Below, piece by piece: positions 36,417-44,631 of a DNA stretch of 64,000 bases. Numbering within the stretch: the stretch's first letter is position 1; each line of letters starts with the position of its first letter. A model generated the notes under the pieces. That model was not told the DNA's origin, searched no databases, and saw only the letters and a program-made list of their open reading frames with translations. The position numbers and the translations under genes were made by a program. The DNA is from Bacteroidales bacterium (lineage in GTDB: Bacteria > Bacteroidota > Bacteroidia > Bacteroidales > Tenuifilaceae), in assembly GCA_028708425.1 (NCBI GenBank), contig JAQVYY010000005.1, forward strand, positions 48,159 through 112,158. The letters are read 5' to 3'.

Positions 36417-37475
36417 CTACTCCTCTTCCCTTACCCATGCCTCGTGCCCAATGGTGGCATTGCCAGCTATAATTGCCTTGTCGCCCTCTTTTAACCCCTC
36501 GGTAATTACCACCTCCTTGGTGTTGCGTGGGCCAACGGTTACATATTGCCAGTGGGCAAGCGAGTCGTGCATTACAAAAACCACATCGCGGTTCTGTCGG
36601 CGGGCAAGCCCCTCAACAGGGATAATCAGCTGGTTGGGCATGGCGCGGCGTACCAGTACCCTTACATTCATTCCGGGGATAATATTCTTATGGGTTTGAG
36701 TAAATTCGGCAGTAATGGCAACCATTCCATTCTCATCAACCATTCGGTTTATCTCAGTAATTTTCCCCTTAGCTCTAAGGTTGGGATTTGAGAAGGGGTA
36801 AATCTCAAGCTGAGTGCCCTCGGTGGCCATTTGTAGCTCCGACTCGAGTACCCCGAACGATATCCGAAGCGATTGCTCATCAATAATTTGGCAAAGGTAC
36901 TCGTAGTTTGAGGTGGGGTTGTACCGCTTTGCCTTTAGGTTTACCACCCTACCAGCAAAGGGAGCGTAAAGCAACGTTTTGCTTAGCCTATACTCCTGCT
37001 CCTTAATAGAGAGCTCGGCCTCGGAAAGCCCGCTTTTAATGCGAGCGGTTTCGAGTATTTGGTCCGAAAGGTTCGATGTGTCGCTATAGCCCAGCATAAG
37101 GTGCTGCATCTCAACCCTGGCTCGCTGCAAAGCGTTTTGGGCATGTTGCAGCGCCATTTGCTGTTCCCTGTTGTTTAGCTGAGCCAGCAGCTGCCCCTTT
37201 TGTACCATTTGGCCGTTGGTAATGGGTATTAAATCGATAATGCCCTGTGCCTCGAAGGTAATTTTGGCCATACGGCCAGCCTCAACCACACCGTTGCATA
37301 GCAGCTCGTGGTAAAAGGTTTTGGTGGCGGCAGGTGCGGTGGTAACCATTACCGGGGTGGGAGCACCCTGCCGATTGGTACTGGCAGACTGCTCGCCATC
37401 TGCCTTACCCGATGAGCAGGAAGTTGTAATTAGTAGCTGCCCTATAATGGGAATGAGTAGTAAAGCGCGTTTCAT
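36417..37475 (-). CDS. efflux RND periplasmic adaptor (membrane fusion) lipoprotein
   Basis: This 352-residue protein has a signal peptide with lipobox (LLITTSC, Cys about 20). The adaptor architecture is present: a lipoyl-like half (KITFEAQGIIDLIPITNGQMVQKGQLLAQLNNREQQ), an alpha-helical hairpin (about 115-160, ALQHAQNALQRARVEMQHL), the second lipoyl half (LLYAPFAGRVVNLKAKRYN) and a beta-barrel. It links the inner-membrane RND pump to an outer-membrane channel. First gene of the efflux operon. Confidence 0.92.
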   Translation of the reverse strand: MKRALLLIPIIGQLLITTSCSSGKADGEQSASTNRQGAPTPVMVTTAPAATKTFYHELLCNGVVEAGRMAKITFEAQGIIDLIPITNGQMVQKGQLLAQLNNREQQMALQHAQNALQRARVEMQHLMLGYSDTSNLSDQILETARIKSGLSEAELSIKEQEYRLSKTLLYAPFAGRVVNLKAKRYNPTSNYEYLCQIIDEQSLRISFGVLESELQMATEGTQLEIYPFSNPNLRAKGKITEINRMVDENGMVAITAEFTQTHKNIIPGMNVRVLVRRAMPNQLIIPVEGLARRQNRDVVFVMHDSLAHWQYVTVGPRNTKEVVITEGLKEGDKAIIAGNATIGHEAWVREEE

Positions 37476-37502
37476 CTTTTAGGTTTTGTGGGTGTTGGTA
37501 GG

Positions 37503-37510
37503 CAAAGATA
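37503..37510 (-). promoter_or_regulatory. -7 box for RND operon
   Basis: TATCTTTG on the - strand matches TAnnTTTG, 27 nt before the adaptor start codon. No clear -33 element. Confidence 0.45.
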
Positions 37511-37580
37511 TTGATTTTTTTTGTTAATGGAGGGGGGCGTTTTGGTTACACGTTAAAAACCTATCGTATAAACTTAAAAT

Positions 37581-38108
37581 TTAATACTTTTCAGAACTTA
37601 GGTTTACAAATCTTGTTTCATTCTTTAAATCCCTTTGGTAATTAGGAAAAAATATTTCTTCTACTTTAACAGCAGAATCCAATTTTAGCAACACGGGTGT
37701 ATAAATGTACTTTAACTCCTTTCGAATAATATCATGTTCATCATAATAAACGTAATTAAAATATTCGTTTTTAGCTTGATCGCGCCCAATATTTAATGAA
37801 GTTGTTATTACATAAGCCTTTTGCTTACCTGCTAAATCATCTATTCTTTTTAACATTTCATAGCCAACATCAATGCATGTTTCACAATCATAACCATCAT
37901 ACAATAGAATTACTTTGCATTCTGCATTTATCGAATCACCTAAAATGGTTACAATTGAATTAATCTTCTTTCCTAAAACAGCACTCCTTTGTTGCTCAAA
38001 AATATTGTTAACTTTAAGGTTCTTAGATTTATCGTTTGAATCTTTAGTAGCACAAGAACCTAATATTACCATGAATAGAACTATTGTTAAATAACTTTTA
38101 GTAATCAT
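37581..38108 (-). CDS. thioredoxin-fold lipoprotein of peptide triad 4
   Basis: This 175-residue protein has a lipobox (VILGSC, Cys19). A thioredoxin-like strand and active-site pair follow, with YDGYDCETCIDVG giving CETC at residues 75-78. It is shorter than TlpA proteins and otherwise divergent. It is the last gene of triad 4, its start overlapping the propeller stop by 11 nt. Together with triad 3 it appears to form a six-gene transcript from cassette R2. Redox handling of the cysteine-rich peptide encoded upstream is an inference. Confidence 0.75.
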   Translation of the reverse strand: MITKSYLTIVLFMVILGSCATKDSNDKSKNLKVNNIFEQQRSAVLGKKINSIVTILGDSINAECKVILLYDGYDCETCIDVGYEMLKRIDDLAGKQKAYVITTSLNIGRDQAKNEYFNYVYYDEHDIIRKELKYIYTPVLLKLDSAVKVEEIFFPNYQRDLKNETRFVNLSSEKY

Positions 38109-39081
38109 ACCGAATCAATTCTGCTGTTGAACCATTAAATGCAACTATTTTATCGCCTGAAACACAAAATGATTTGAACCAACCATTTCCCAAATTTAAT
38201 AATCGAACGGGTTTTATTGCATCACCTTCTAATTCTAGCTCTAGTAAAGTATTTTTATACTTCTCATCGTTTTTGCCAACCGTTGTTATAAGAATAAAAA
38301 TATTATCTTCACACACATACGACTCTGGAATGAATCGAAAATACGAATTCTCGGCATAATTATTCCTTTCCACATACTCGATGATTTTTTTAATCTGGTC
38401 AATGCTACTTAAATCAAAACTAGTAACAAATTTACCTGCTAAAGTATAAACATCAATAAAAGGCTGACAATCCGCTATAGCAACAATTTTACTGTCTAAA
38501 ACATGTACGTGTCTTTTATTCTTAATTCTACTTTCACGTGGAGTTCTATACTCTGTTGATCTACCAAAAAACTGAGCTGAATCTAATTTGTAATAATACC
38601 TTGAAATACTGTATTGGGAATAAAAACTTGAAAAATAAATTTCACTATTGTTTACAGCAAACCTCATACCCGAAGAAAAACTATGCTGAGACAACAAATC
38701 TATGGTCTGTAAATGCTCTTCTGAATTAAACAATTCAAAACTCCTTTTGCTGTCATTAAATACAAATATTGTATCGTTATATACATATATATCCGATGCA
38801 CCCAATAGCTCTCCCGGTCCCTTGCCTTTTTGCCCCAATATTTTTTGAAGCTCAAGATTTTCATTTAAAATAAGTATTTGATCTCGTTTATAATCCGATG
38901 CATAATATTTCCCATTGTAGTAAAATAAGGAACGAATATCTGAAATATAGCTTGAATCCCTTAGCTGGTTTATAGATAAATCCTTTTCCAAATTAACTGT
39001 AGGTAAATGACTAGTATCATCCTTACATGATGTACCTGACAGCATATAAATAAAAAACAACAAAAGGTATGTTTTTTTCAT
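38098..39081 (-). CDS. 6-bladed beta-propeller lipoprotein of triad 4
   Basis: This 327-residue protein has a lipobox (LSGTSCKDD, Cys19). The mature part shows repeated beta-propeller strands and the family-typical loop KILGQKGKGPGELLGASDIYVYND. This G[KQN]G[PA]xE motif recurs in all four propellers of the cluster. It resembles the BF3164/6-bladed beta-propeller lipoproteins of Bacteroides. It overlaps the thioredoxin-fold gene and follows the triad 4 peptide gene after a perfect hairpin. Propellers of this kind are usually binding scaffolds; the ligand is unknown. Confidence 0.8.
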   Translation of the reverse strand: MKKTYLLLFFIYMLSGTSCKDDTSHLPTVNLEKDLSINQLRDSSYISDIRSLFYYNGKYYASDYKRDQILILNENLELQKILGQKGKGPGELLGASDIYVYNDTIFVFNDSKRSFELFNSEEHLQTIDLLSQHSFSSGMRFAVNNSEIYFSSFYSQYSISRYYYKLDSAQFFGRSTEYRTPRESRIKNKRHVHVLDSKIVAIADCQPFIDVYTLAGKFVTSFDLSSIDQIKKIIEYVERNNYAENSYFRFIPESYVCEDNIFILITTVGKNDEKYKNTLLELELEGDAIKPVRLLNLGNGWFKSFCVSGDKIVAFNGSTAELIRYDY

Positions 39082-39096
39082 ACTTAAAAATATTAA

Positions 39097-39128
39097 ATTT
39101 AGGGCTATAAAAAATTATAGCCCTAAAT
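39097..39128 (-). promoter_or_regulatory. 14-bp intercistronic hairpin, triad 4
   Basis: Arms 39097-39110 and 39115-39128 pair perfectly with an A4 loop. It lies between the peptide stop and the propeller start. No T-run marks it as a strong terminator on the - strand; partial termination or 3'-end protection of the peptide mRNA is possible. Confidence 0.75.
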
Positions 39129-39131
39129 AAA

Positions 39132-39365
39132 TTAACAATCAGTTCTTTTGCCATCACATTCTACCCACATCCAACCTCTACTACAACTTTGGCCAGTGCA
39201 TGAAACAGAACCCTGATTACCACAATTTGATGTTATTGTACAAGAATAATTACCAACGCCTATTTCTGTTATTGGTGTTTGTTGTGCATAAGTTTTTATT
39301 GTTAAAACACTAACAAGCAATGCAGCTATTACGGCAAGAGCATAAATAAAGTTTTTTATAATCAA
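39132..39365 (-). CDS. cysteine-rich exported peptide, triad 4
   Basis: A 77-residue precursor with a hydrophobic leader ending in KTYAQ; signal peptidase I cleavage after Ala27 is likely. The mature 50 residues contain six cysteines (42, 48, 56, 61, 70, 77), suggesting up to three disulfides. The TYA-(Q/D) cleavage motif is shared with the other three peptides although the mature parts are unrelated. It begins 27 nt after the thioredoxin-fold gene of triad 3, so it has no cassette of its own. I do not recognise a family; the size and setting recall NVEALA peptides. Confidence 0.75.
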   Translation of the reverse strand: MIIKNFIYALAVIAALLVSVLTIKTYAQQTPITEIGVGNYSCTITSNCGNQGSVSCTGQSCSRGWMWVECDGKRTDC

Positions 39366-39392
39366 ATTATTTTTGACGAGTAAATATTAAAA

Positions 39393-40016
39393 TTAACGAA
39401 CCATGTACTTTACTATGTTATCAATTTTATCAAAATAATCGGCTGTTAACGATGGGAAAGCATCAGATGGTGCATAGAAACACCTAGCTTCCTCTTTATG
39501 AACCAAAAAATAGATAATTGAGCTGTTCTGAAATCCTTCGTAAAAATTATTTGGCAATCTATATGTATTTTCACTCAGGTCATGCTGGTCTATAAATATA
39601 TTAAAGTCCCTTTCGCTTAAACCTTCAACTCCAATTAGCGTTTCAATATTTTTTGTTGCGCTAATGCTTTCTATCATGCCTACATGTTCTTGAAAACATG
39701 TGCCACATCCTTTTGCATTATGTAACAGAACGAGGGTTGTTTTGTCTTTTGATTGAAGGAGGATGCTTGTGCTATCGCTACTCTTGTTGTAAATGGGTTT
39801 ACTTAGGTTTAAATGGAAGAAAGAGAAATCGTACGAGTGGAAAAAACCTTCTTTTAGCAACAGGTTCTCGGTACGGAGTAATTCGCATCCCCCATTTCTT
39901 AAAGAAGAGGTCTCACTTTTTAACTTTAAGTTGTACCGTAATAAGTAAATACTGAAAGTTGCCAAAAGTATAGTCAGGAACAGAATGGCGGCAAAAAATA
40001 ATGTGTTTTTTTTCAT
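39393..40016 (-). CDS. membrane-anchored thioredoxin-fold protein of triad 3
   Basis: This 207-residue protein has an N-terminal transmembrane helix (residues 6-27) and no lipobox, unlike the other three triad thioredoxins, so it is probably inner-membrane anchored facing the periplasm. The active site LLHNAKGCGTCFQEH gives CGTC at residues 104-107, followed by a cis-Pro-like region lacking strong resemblance to TlpA. It starts 5 nt after the propeller stop and precedes the triad 4 peptide. Confidence 0.75.
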   Translation of the reverse strand: MKKNTLFFAAILFLTILLATFSIYLLRYNLKLKSETSSLRNGGCELLRTENLLLKEGFFHSYDFSFFHLNLSKPIYNKSSDSTSILLQSKDKTTLVLLHNAKGCGTCFQEHVGMIESISATKNIETLIGVEGLSERDFNIFIDQHDLSENTYRLPNNFYEGFQNSSIIYFLVHKEEARCFYAPSDAFPSLTADYFDKIDNIVKYMVR

Positions 40017-40021
40017 AACAA

Positions 40022-41170
40022 TCAGGTATTAGCTGTGAATATCAATAGGATAGGGTTGTCCGTAATCGCTATCCCCAAACTGTCCAAATCTTTATCTTCT
40101 ATTTCCGAAGGATATAGAACAGAAATTACAAGACCGTTATCCTCTTTAAAGACATCGATTTTTTGATTCGAAAATGCAGAAAAATCGCAAGTAATTTTAC
40201 TTACATTAAATGTACTATTATTAGGCACTGAATATAGGTGAATATAGTAGTATGTAACTGGGGGGTATCCTTTTCCATAAGCAACAATATATCCATCTTC
40301 ATTGTGCATCAGAAGTTTGTAAAAATGTATTTTGTTAGTAACATTATTGCTTTCGAGATAAGCCATTTTTTCTTGAAAGGTGCTAGTATTAATGGTAGGG
40401 GGAAAACCTCTTTTGCCTGAATGAACTTTAATGAATGGTTTGATAATGTGATTATTGATCCTGTAAATAGTATCGCTCCAAGCTGAGGATATAAAAACAT
40501 CTCCTTTTTTATTTTCATTAAATATTGTAGTGAATTCCCATGCTTGTGATTCATCAGGAAAGTTATTTCTAGACAGTAGGGCATAATACGCATTGGTTTT
40601 TTTATTAAATGCGATCAGATCATGATTTACAGGCTTTCCATTTATGGAATTTGTTGAACCATTCGTTTGGAAGTAGTAGTAATCGTTGGCTTTTGAGAAG
40701 CTGTAAACAAAGGACAAATCAAAAGGAATAGACGTTATGTATTCCAAATTGTGGATGTCGTAAATATGTATTTCTCTTTTTTGTTTATCTAGTACCTCTA
40801 TGGTTTTATTGTCGTCATCAATAATAAAATCATCAATCATTGAGTATTCTCCAGCTCCCTTTCCTTGTTTGCTCAACGCATTTAAAAACTTGCCGTTTTC
40901 AATGCTGAAAACGAGTATCTTTGACATTAGCGCATCGCTTATATAAACCATATCGTTGTATATGTCTATCTCTCTAATGTTTGATAAAAGTGATCCGTTA
41001 ATCGTTTCGAGCGGAACAACTCTTATATCGCTAAAGAGGGTAGAAGCAAAAGTATTTTCTTCTACAACTTCCGATAAGTCAATATGTATTAAACTGTCTG
41101 TATTATTTCCATTTTGCTGTGTACAGGAAGCAAGTATTACAATAACAAGTGTATATAAAATGTTTTTCAT
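40022..41170 (-). CDS. 6-bladed beta-propeller lipoprotein of triad 3
   Basis: This 382-residue protein has a lipobox (VILASC, Cys16). Blade-like repeats include IREIDIYNDMVYISDALMSKILVF and the shared loop ALSKQGKGAGEYSMIDDFII. It is the longest of the four propellers. It lies between the triad 3 peptide (80 nt upstream, with a perfect hairpin in the gap) and the thioredoxin-fold gene (5 nt downstream). Likely a periplasmic or surface binding partner for the peptide; the function is inferred from position only. Confidence 0.8.
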   Translation of the reverse strand: MKNILYTLVIVILASCTQQNGNNTDSLIHIDLSEVVEENTFASTLFSDIRVVPLETINGSLLSNIREIDIYNDMVYISDALMSKILVFSIENGKFLNALSKQGKGAGEYSMIDDFIIDDDNKTIEVLDKQKREIHIYDIHNLEYITSIPFDLSFVYSFSKANDYYYFQTNGSTNSINGKPVNHDLIAFNKKTNAYYALLSRNNFPDESQAWEFTTIFNENKKGDVFISSAWSDTIYRINNHIIKPFIKVHSGKRGFPPTINTSTFQEKMAYLESNNVTNKIHFYKLLMHNEDGYIVAYGKGYPPVTYYYIHLYSVPNNSTFNVSKITCDFSAFSNQKIDVFKEDNGLVISVLYPSEIEDKDLDSLGIAITDNPILLIFTANT

Positions 41171-41195
41171 AGTTCCATTTGTATTTTTTTAATTT

Positions 41196-41226
41196 AAGCG
41201 TCCTAATAGCCTGTATTAGGACGCTT
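41196..41226 (-). promoter_or_regulatory. 13-bp intercistronic hairpin, triad 3
   Basis: Arms 41196-41208 and 41214-41226 (aagcgtcctaata / tattaggacgctt) pair perfectly. It lies 24 nt after the peptide stop and before the propeller start. Its sequence is unrelated to the hairpins of the other triads. Confidence 0.8.
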
Positions 41227-41250
41227 GAATCAAATGATTATGTTCAACTA

Positions 41251-41544
41251 TTATTTTTTCCTGCACTGACATTTGTTTTGCCAAGCATTACAGCAAGCGT
41301 AGTAACCACCACCACAGGTTACTGAGCAGGACGTGCCACCTGTTATTCCACCCCCGCCTCCATTGGTTCCTACCGAGCAACTAGTTGACCCAGGTCCACC
41401 AGATGAACAGGTGTAACTACCTCCACCCCCACCCCCACCATTATCTGCACATTGTATAACATCATGTTGCGCATAAGTGTTTGCTGTTAGGTAACCACCA
41501 AGCATTGCAGCTACGGCTACCAAAATTAAAACTTTTTTCTTCAT
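41251..41544 (-). CDS. Gly/Cys-rich exported peptide, triad 3
   Basis: A 97-residue precursor. The leader (MKKKVLILVAVAAMLGGYLT, then ANTYAQ) is nearly identical to that of the triad 1 peptide, and signal peptidase I cleavage after Ala25 is likely. The mature part starts HDVIQCADN, runs into seven Gly, and has nine cysteines (32, 46, 56, 73, 77, 84, 85, 92, 94) in a Gly/Ser/Thr-rich chain. Leader and gly-run are shared with triad 1; the rest is unrelated, suggesting cassette-like diversification. Directly downstream of cassette R2. Confidence 0.8.
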   Translation of the reverse strand: MKKKVLILVAVAAMLGGYLTANTYAQHDVIQCADNGGGGGGGSYTCSSGGPGSTSCSVGTNGGGGGITGGTSCSVTCGGGYYACCNAWQNKCQCRKK

Positions 41545-41566
41545 TTTTCGTTATATTAGTATGGTT

Positions 41567-41990
41567 TATAACCTGCGCGGCAGCCCACCTTATCCAGAGG
41601 ATTTATTTCGGGTTGCTGCGCTTTTCTTTTCCCATAGGGTGGGCACCCACCTTACTTTTTTAACCCGCTTTACTTATCAAATATACTAAACATGTTTGTA
41701 ATTAAGGTTAAGGGGCTTAGGTTTCCCCCTTGCTTGCTTTTTCGGAACGCTCAATTTTGCGTTACGCCTTGCAGCCAATGCCTTGCAGCGGCTGCTTGGG
41801 GTTGGTTAAGCTGGTTTTGTGGCCTCCTTTCGTGTTGGTTTAGCTATGTTTTAATAGTGTATGCAAAGCAAATGTATGAAAATTTATTTTTATTAAACAA
41901 ATCGCCCCCCCCCCTTTTTTTTTTGTATGTTGTACAACATATTCCGGGTAAACGAATGGCGTGTTGCTGCATTTGCGGAGGTTTGGGTGA
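41567..41990. repeat. promoter/leader cassette copy R2
   Basis: It begins about 22 bp upstream of the triad 3 peptide start. Features in order (+ strand) are the gcgcggcagccc / gggttgctgcgc stem (41575-41586, 41610-41621) followed by ttttctttt, a ggtgggcacccacc hairpin, the - strand TATATTTG box, an aacgc...gcgtt hairpin, gcagcggctgc, a C10T10 tract near 41904-41923, and an atgttgtacaacat palindrome. Homology to R3/R4 fades near 41990. No conserved reading frame is shared by the copies. Confidence 0.9.
41678..41685 (-). promoter_or_regulatory. -7 box in cassette R2
   Basis: TATATTTG on the - strand lies 134 nt before the triad 3 peptide ATG, implying a structured 5' leader of about 125 nt. 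The same box and spacing occur in R3 and R4. Confidence 0.6.
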
Positions 41991-42051
41991 GTGGAATCTA
42001 TTGTTGGGGGAGGCAACGCAATGGCATGGTAGCAAAGGGAGATAAATTTAG

Positions 42052-42636
42052 TTATTGTTGCATTTTTAGGTTTTCTTTCCTTGGTAATGAGGTGTTTAAT
42101 TGGTTTAAGGGGGGCTTGTTATCGTAAAAATTATTAATAATATGCTTAAGATGATTTGCGTTCTTTAGTTGGCTTCCACAGGCAATTAGCTCCTGATTGT
42201 ATTCAAGTATTGTTTGTATTTCATAAAAGGCTTCAATTTTTTTAGACTTATTGTTCAAGTTAATGTCGTAATAGTAAATTGAGTAATTAATAGTTAACGA
42301 GTTAATAACCTCTCTAATAGCGTGTGCGTATACCATATCGCCAAATAGTATGAATATTGCTTTTAGGTTTTTGTTTTTAAGATTTTTGTTGTTTAGCAAT
42401 ATTTCCCAATCAATTATCTCTTCGATTGAGCAGGAACAGTTACCATCAAGAAATAATATGGTGTTAATATACGAATTTGTGCTTTCACAATTCGTGTAGT
42501 AGTAACTGGGGTGTATGGAAAGCAACGAGTCTATAGGATAGGTTGTTAGGGTTTCATTTATTGGTTCAGGTTTAGTTTTACAGCTACCGCCAATTGAAGC
42601 AAGGCAGATTAATGTAATTACGACCCTTCTTGTCAT
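42052..42636 (-). CDS. thioredoxin-fold lipoprotein of triad 2, CxC active site
   Basis: This 194-residue protein has a lipobox (ASIGGSC, Cys19). The position equivalent to the CxxC of its three relatives reads DGNCSCSIEEI: Cys67-Ser-Cys69-Ser70, that is a CxC / CxxS arrangement. If the fold is kept, it could not form the usual CxxC disulfide. The C-terminal half matches the others in length and strand pattern only. It follows the propeller gene by 17 nt and ends 62 nt before cassette R2. Confidence 0.7.
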   Translation of the reverse strand: MTRRVVITLICLASIGGSCKTKPEPINETLTTYPIDSLLSIHPSYYYTNCESTNSYINTILFLDGNCSCSIEEIIDWEILLNNKNLKNKNLKAIFILFGDMVYAHAIREVINSLTINYSIYYYDINLNNKSKKIEAFYEIQTILEYNQELIACGSQLKNANHLKHIINNFYDNKPPLNQLNTSLPRKENLKMQQ

Positions 42637-42653
42637 ATTTTTTTGTTCTATTT

Positions 42654-43730
42654 TTACAGTAAAATTTCGCTTGGCAACTTATATTTTATTATGGGCTGTT
42701 CGGCATATAATTCTAGCGCGTAAAGAGTATTGGTCTGCTCGTCAACACAAATACCTAATACGTATCTATCCAGTAGTAGTCGAGCTACGGGCTCGCCTTC
42801 CCAAGTGAATACATGAACGAATTTACTGGTATATTCAATATCTCCTGCATGGCTTTTTCCTGCGTATTGGGCGAAAATATAGCTGTTAGTACAGGTTATG
42901 TCTAGGTATCCATACTTTGTTTCGGTATACCCCACTAACCCATTTGGATAAGCTGAAAATTTTGGTTCAAGTTTCTCTGGGGTACGAAGGGTTTTTAGGA
43001 GAAGCCCAGAAGAGTCGTAAATCGATAGGTAGTCGCCGAAACTGGTAGCGGCTACTATTCGGGAGCAGTCGGGCTTAATAGCATGAGAGCCCGTATATGC
43101 ATGAGACAGATGGCTGTCAGTTATTGACTTAGGGTATTCAATTTCAATGGGAATTTTATCAGATTCATGCTCTAGGGCACCATTTTTAAGAGACAGGAAG
43201 GATACCTGAGCCCGTGATATGGAGCCGTTGCAAACTATATGATCTTTGGTAACGACAAAGTCATCCATAAATAAATTGTGGTTGCGGGGCTTAATCCTTT
43301 TAATAGGCTTGAGGTTGCCAGCCATTATGCTGTCAATTAAATACATAGAGTAACTTTGAGACATAACATCTATAGCCCAAAAAGCCCTCTTATTGTTTGC
43401 GTCAGCAGCAATGTCTGTGGCAGAAATGAGCTCGGTTGGGCCTTGCCCCTTGTGCGCAATATGGTATACTGTTGAGTCATTGTTACTATTAATTAGGCTG
43501 ATTGCATATGGAGTTCTTTCGGTATCTACTACAATCAGAAAAGAGTCAATCATTATTGCCTTTTGGCTTCTGAGAAATGCATTGATAGGGCCAATGGGTT
43601 CGCCTGTAATTGACAGTTCGTTTTCGAACCTAACCGTTTCAAAAACTATAACTTCCTTATCTGCTGATGTGCAGCTTATAATAAAAAGCAGCGCTAGGTA
43701 GAGTATTGAGTAAAGGATATTTCTTTTCAT
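42654..43730 (-). CDS. 6-bladed beta-propeller (BF3164-like) lipoprotein of triad 2
   Basis: The ATG at 43730 gives 358 residues with a proper signal and lipobox (LLFIISC, Cys20); the frame extends upstream to 43856, but that part overlaps the hairpin and the end of the peptide gene. The motif YHIAHKGQGPTELISATDIA matches BF3164-type TolB-like lipoproteins. Other propeller phrases include GYTETKYGYLDITCTNSYIFAQYAG. It sits between the triad 2 peptide and the thioredoxin-fold gene. Confidence 0.8.
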   Translation of the reverse strand: MKRNILYSILYLALLFIISCTSADKEVIVFETVRFENELSITGEPIGPINAFLRSQKAIMIDSFLIVVDTERTPYAISLINSNNDSTVYHIAHKGQGPTELISATDIAADANNKRAFWAIDVMSQSYSMYLIDSIMAGNLKPIKRIKPRNHNLFMDDFVVTKDHIVCNGSISRAQVSFLSLKNGALEHESDKIPIEIEYPKSITDSHLSHAYTGSHAIKPDCSRIVAATSFGDYLSIYDSSGLLLKTLRTPEKLEPKFSAYPNGLVGYTETKYGYLDITCTNSYIFAQYAGKSHAGDIEYTSKFVHVFTWEGEPVARLLLDRYVLGICVDEQTNTLYALELYAEQPIIKYKLPSEILL

Positions 43731-43747
43731 AATGGCTTGTTTAATTG

Positions 43748-43787
43748 ATGTGTGAGGTTCGTGCCACGTAGGCAAAACCTCACACAT
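43748..43787 (-). promoter_or_regulatory. 12-bp intercistronic hairpin, triad 2
   Basis: Outer arms atgtgtgaggtt (43748-43759) and aacctcacacat (43776-43787) pair perfectly; an inner tgcc/ggca stem stacks within. It lies between the peptide stop (43816) and the propeller start (43730). Confidence 0.8.
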
Positions 43788-43815
43788 GCTAGCATCGTTA
43801 ATGTTTAGCTTATTG

Positions 43816-44031
43816 TTATTCTGTGGGTAGGCTTGGTTTTTCAGCTTTATTAACATTGTTAGGATACCCTACATTGCCGCAATGTGTCGGTACCCAGCAC
43901 GTTCCCTTACCTGAGTCGCAAAATTTTGTAGGGCAGTACTCCCAGTCTGCATAAGTTCTGCTAGAGAATAGGGTAATGATTGCTAAAGTTGTAATACTTA
44001 CTGCTGCTAATGCTAAAACTTTCTTCTTCAT
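43816..44031 (-). CDS. cysteine-containing exported peptide, triad 2
   Basis: A 71-residue precursor with leader MKKKVLALAAVSITTLAIIT and a cleavage site after RTYA (Ala28). The mature 43 residues hold four cysteines (33, 38, 45, 51) followed by an unstructured Asn/Lys/Pro/Glu tail. It has the fewest cysteines of the four peptides and is paired with the only thioredoxin-fold partner lacking a CxxC. Directly downstream of cassette R3. Confidence 0.75.
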   Translation of the reverse strand: MKKKVLALAAVSITTLAIITLFSSRTYADWEYCPTKFCDSGKGTCWVPTHCGNVGYPNNVNKAEKPSLPTE

Positions 44032-44044
44032 TTTACGTTATATT

Positions 44045-44526
44045 AATATGTTTTTACTCTGCGCGGCAGCCCACCTTATCCAGAGGGTTTATTTTGGGTT
44101 GCTGCGCTTTTCTTTTCCCATAGGGCGGGCAGCCCACCTTACTTTTTTAACCCGCTTTACTCATCAAATATACTAAGTATGTTTGTAATTAAGGTTAAGG
44201 GGCTTAGGTTTCCCCCTTGCTTTTCGTAACGCTCAATTCATGTAGCGTTACGCTTTGCAACCATTGCCTTGCAGCGGCTGCTTGGGGTTGGTTAGGCTGG
44301 TTTTAGGGCCTCCTTTCGTGTTGGTTTAGCATTGTTTTAATTGCATGTGTAAAGCAAATGTATGAAAATTTATTTTATTTGCCCCCCCCCTCTTAAAAAC
44401 ATGTTAGATAACATGTTTTGGGTAAACGAATGGCGTGTTGCTGTACTTGCGGTGGTTTGGGTGGGGATAGTTACTTTATTGCTGTGTGGGGTATTGCTAT
44501 ACCATAAAACTTGACCGTTTTATGGT
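44045..44526. repeat. promoter/leader cassette copy R3
   Basis: About 480 bp and very close to R4. The stem arms are at 44061-44072 and 44096-44107. Further hairpins are a 9-bp cgtaacgct/agcgttacg stem, a 10-bp aaaacatgtt/aacatgtttt stem and an accataaaac/gttttatggt stem (44501-44510, 44517-44526). A C9 tract lies near 44382-44390. The cassette lies between triad 1 and the triad 2 peptide. No gene is seen in the further 100 bp to the triad 1 thioredoxin gene. Confidence 0.9.
44165..44172 (-). promoter_or_regulatory. -7 box in cassette R3
   Basis: TATATTTG on the - strand, 134 nt before the triad 2 peptide ATG; same position as in R2 and R4. Confidence 0.6.
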
Positions 44527-44631
44527 AAGTTTGGCATTCTAAGACAGATGCAAATTAAATAGAATAACTCTACTTTACTCTTTTTTCAAAACCTTTTTGG
44601 CTATTCTCTTTATTCTTGTTAAAATTTATGT

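Noticed and set aside
43731..43856. Longer start for the triad 2 propeller lipoprotein
   Set aside because: It would hide the signal peptide, cross the intercistronic hairpin and overlap the peptide gene.
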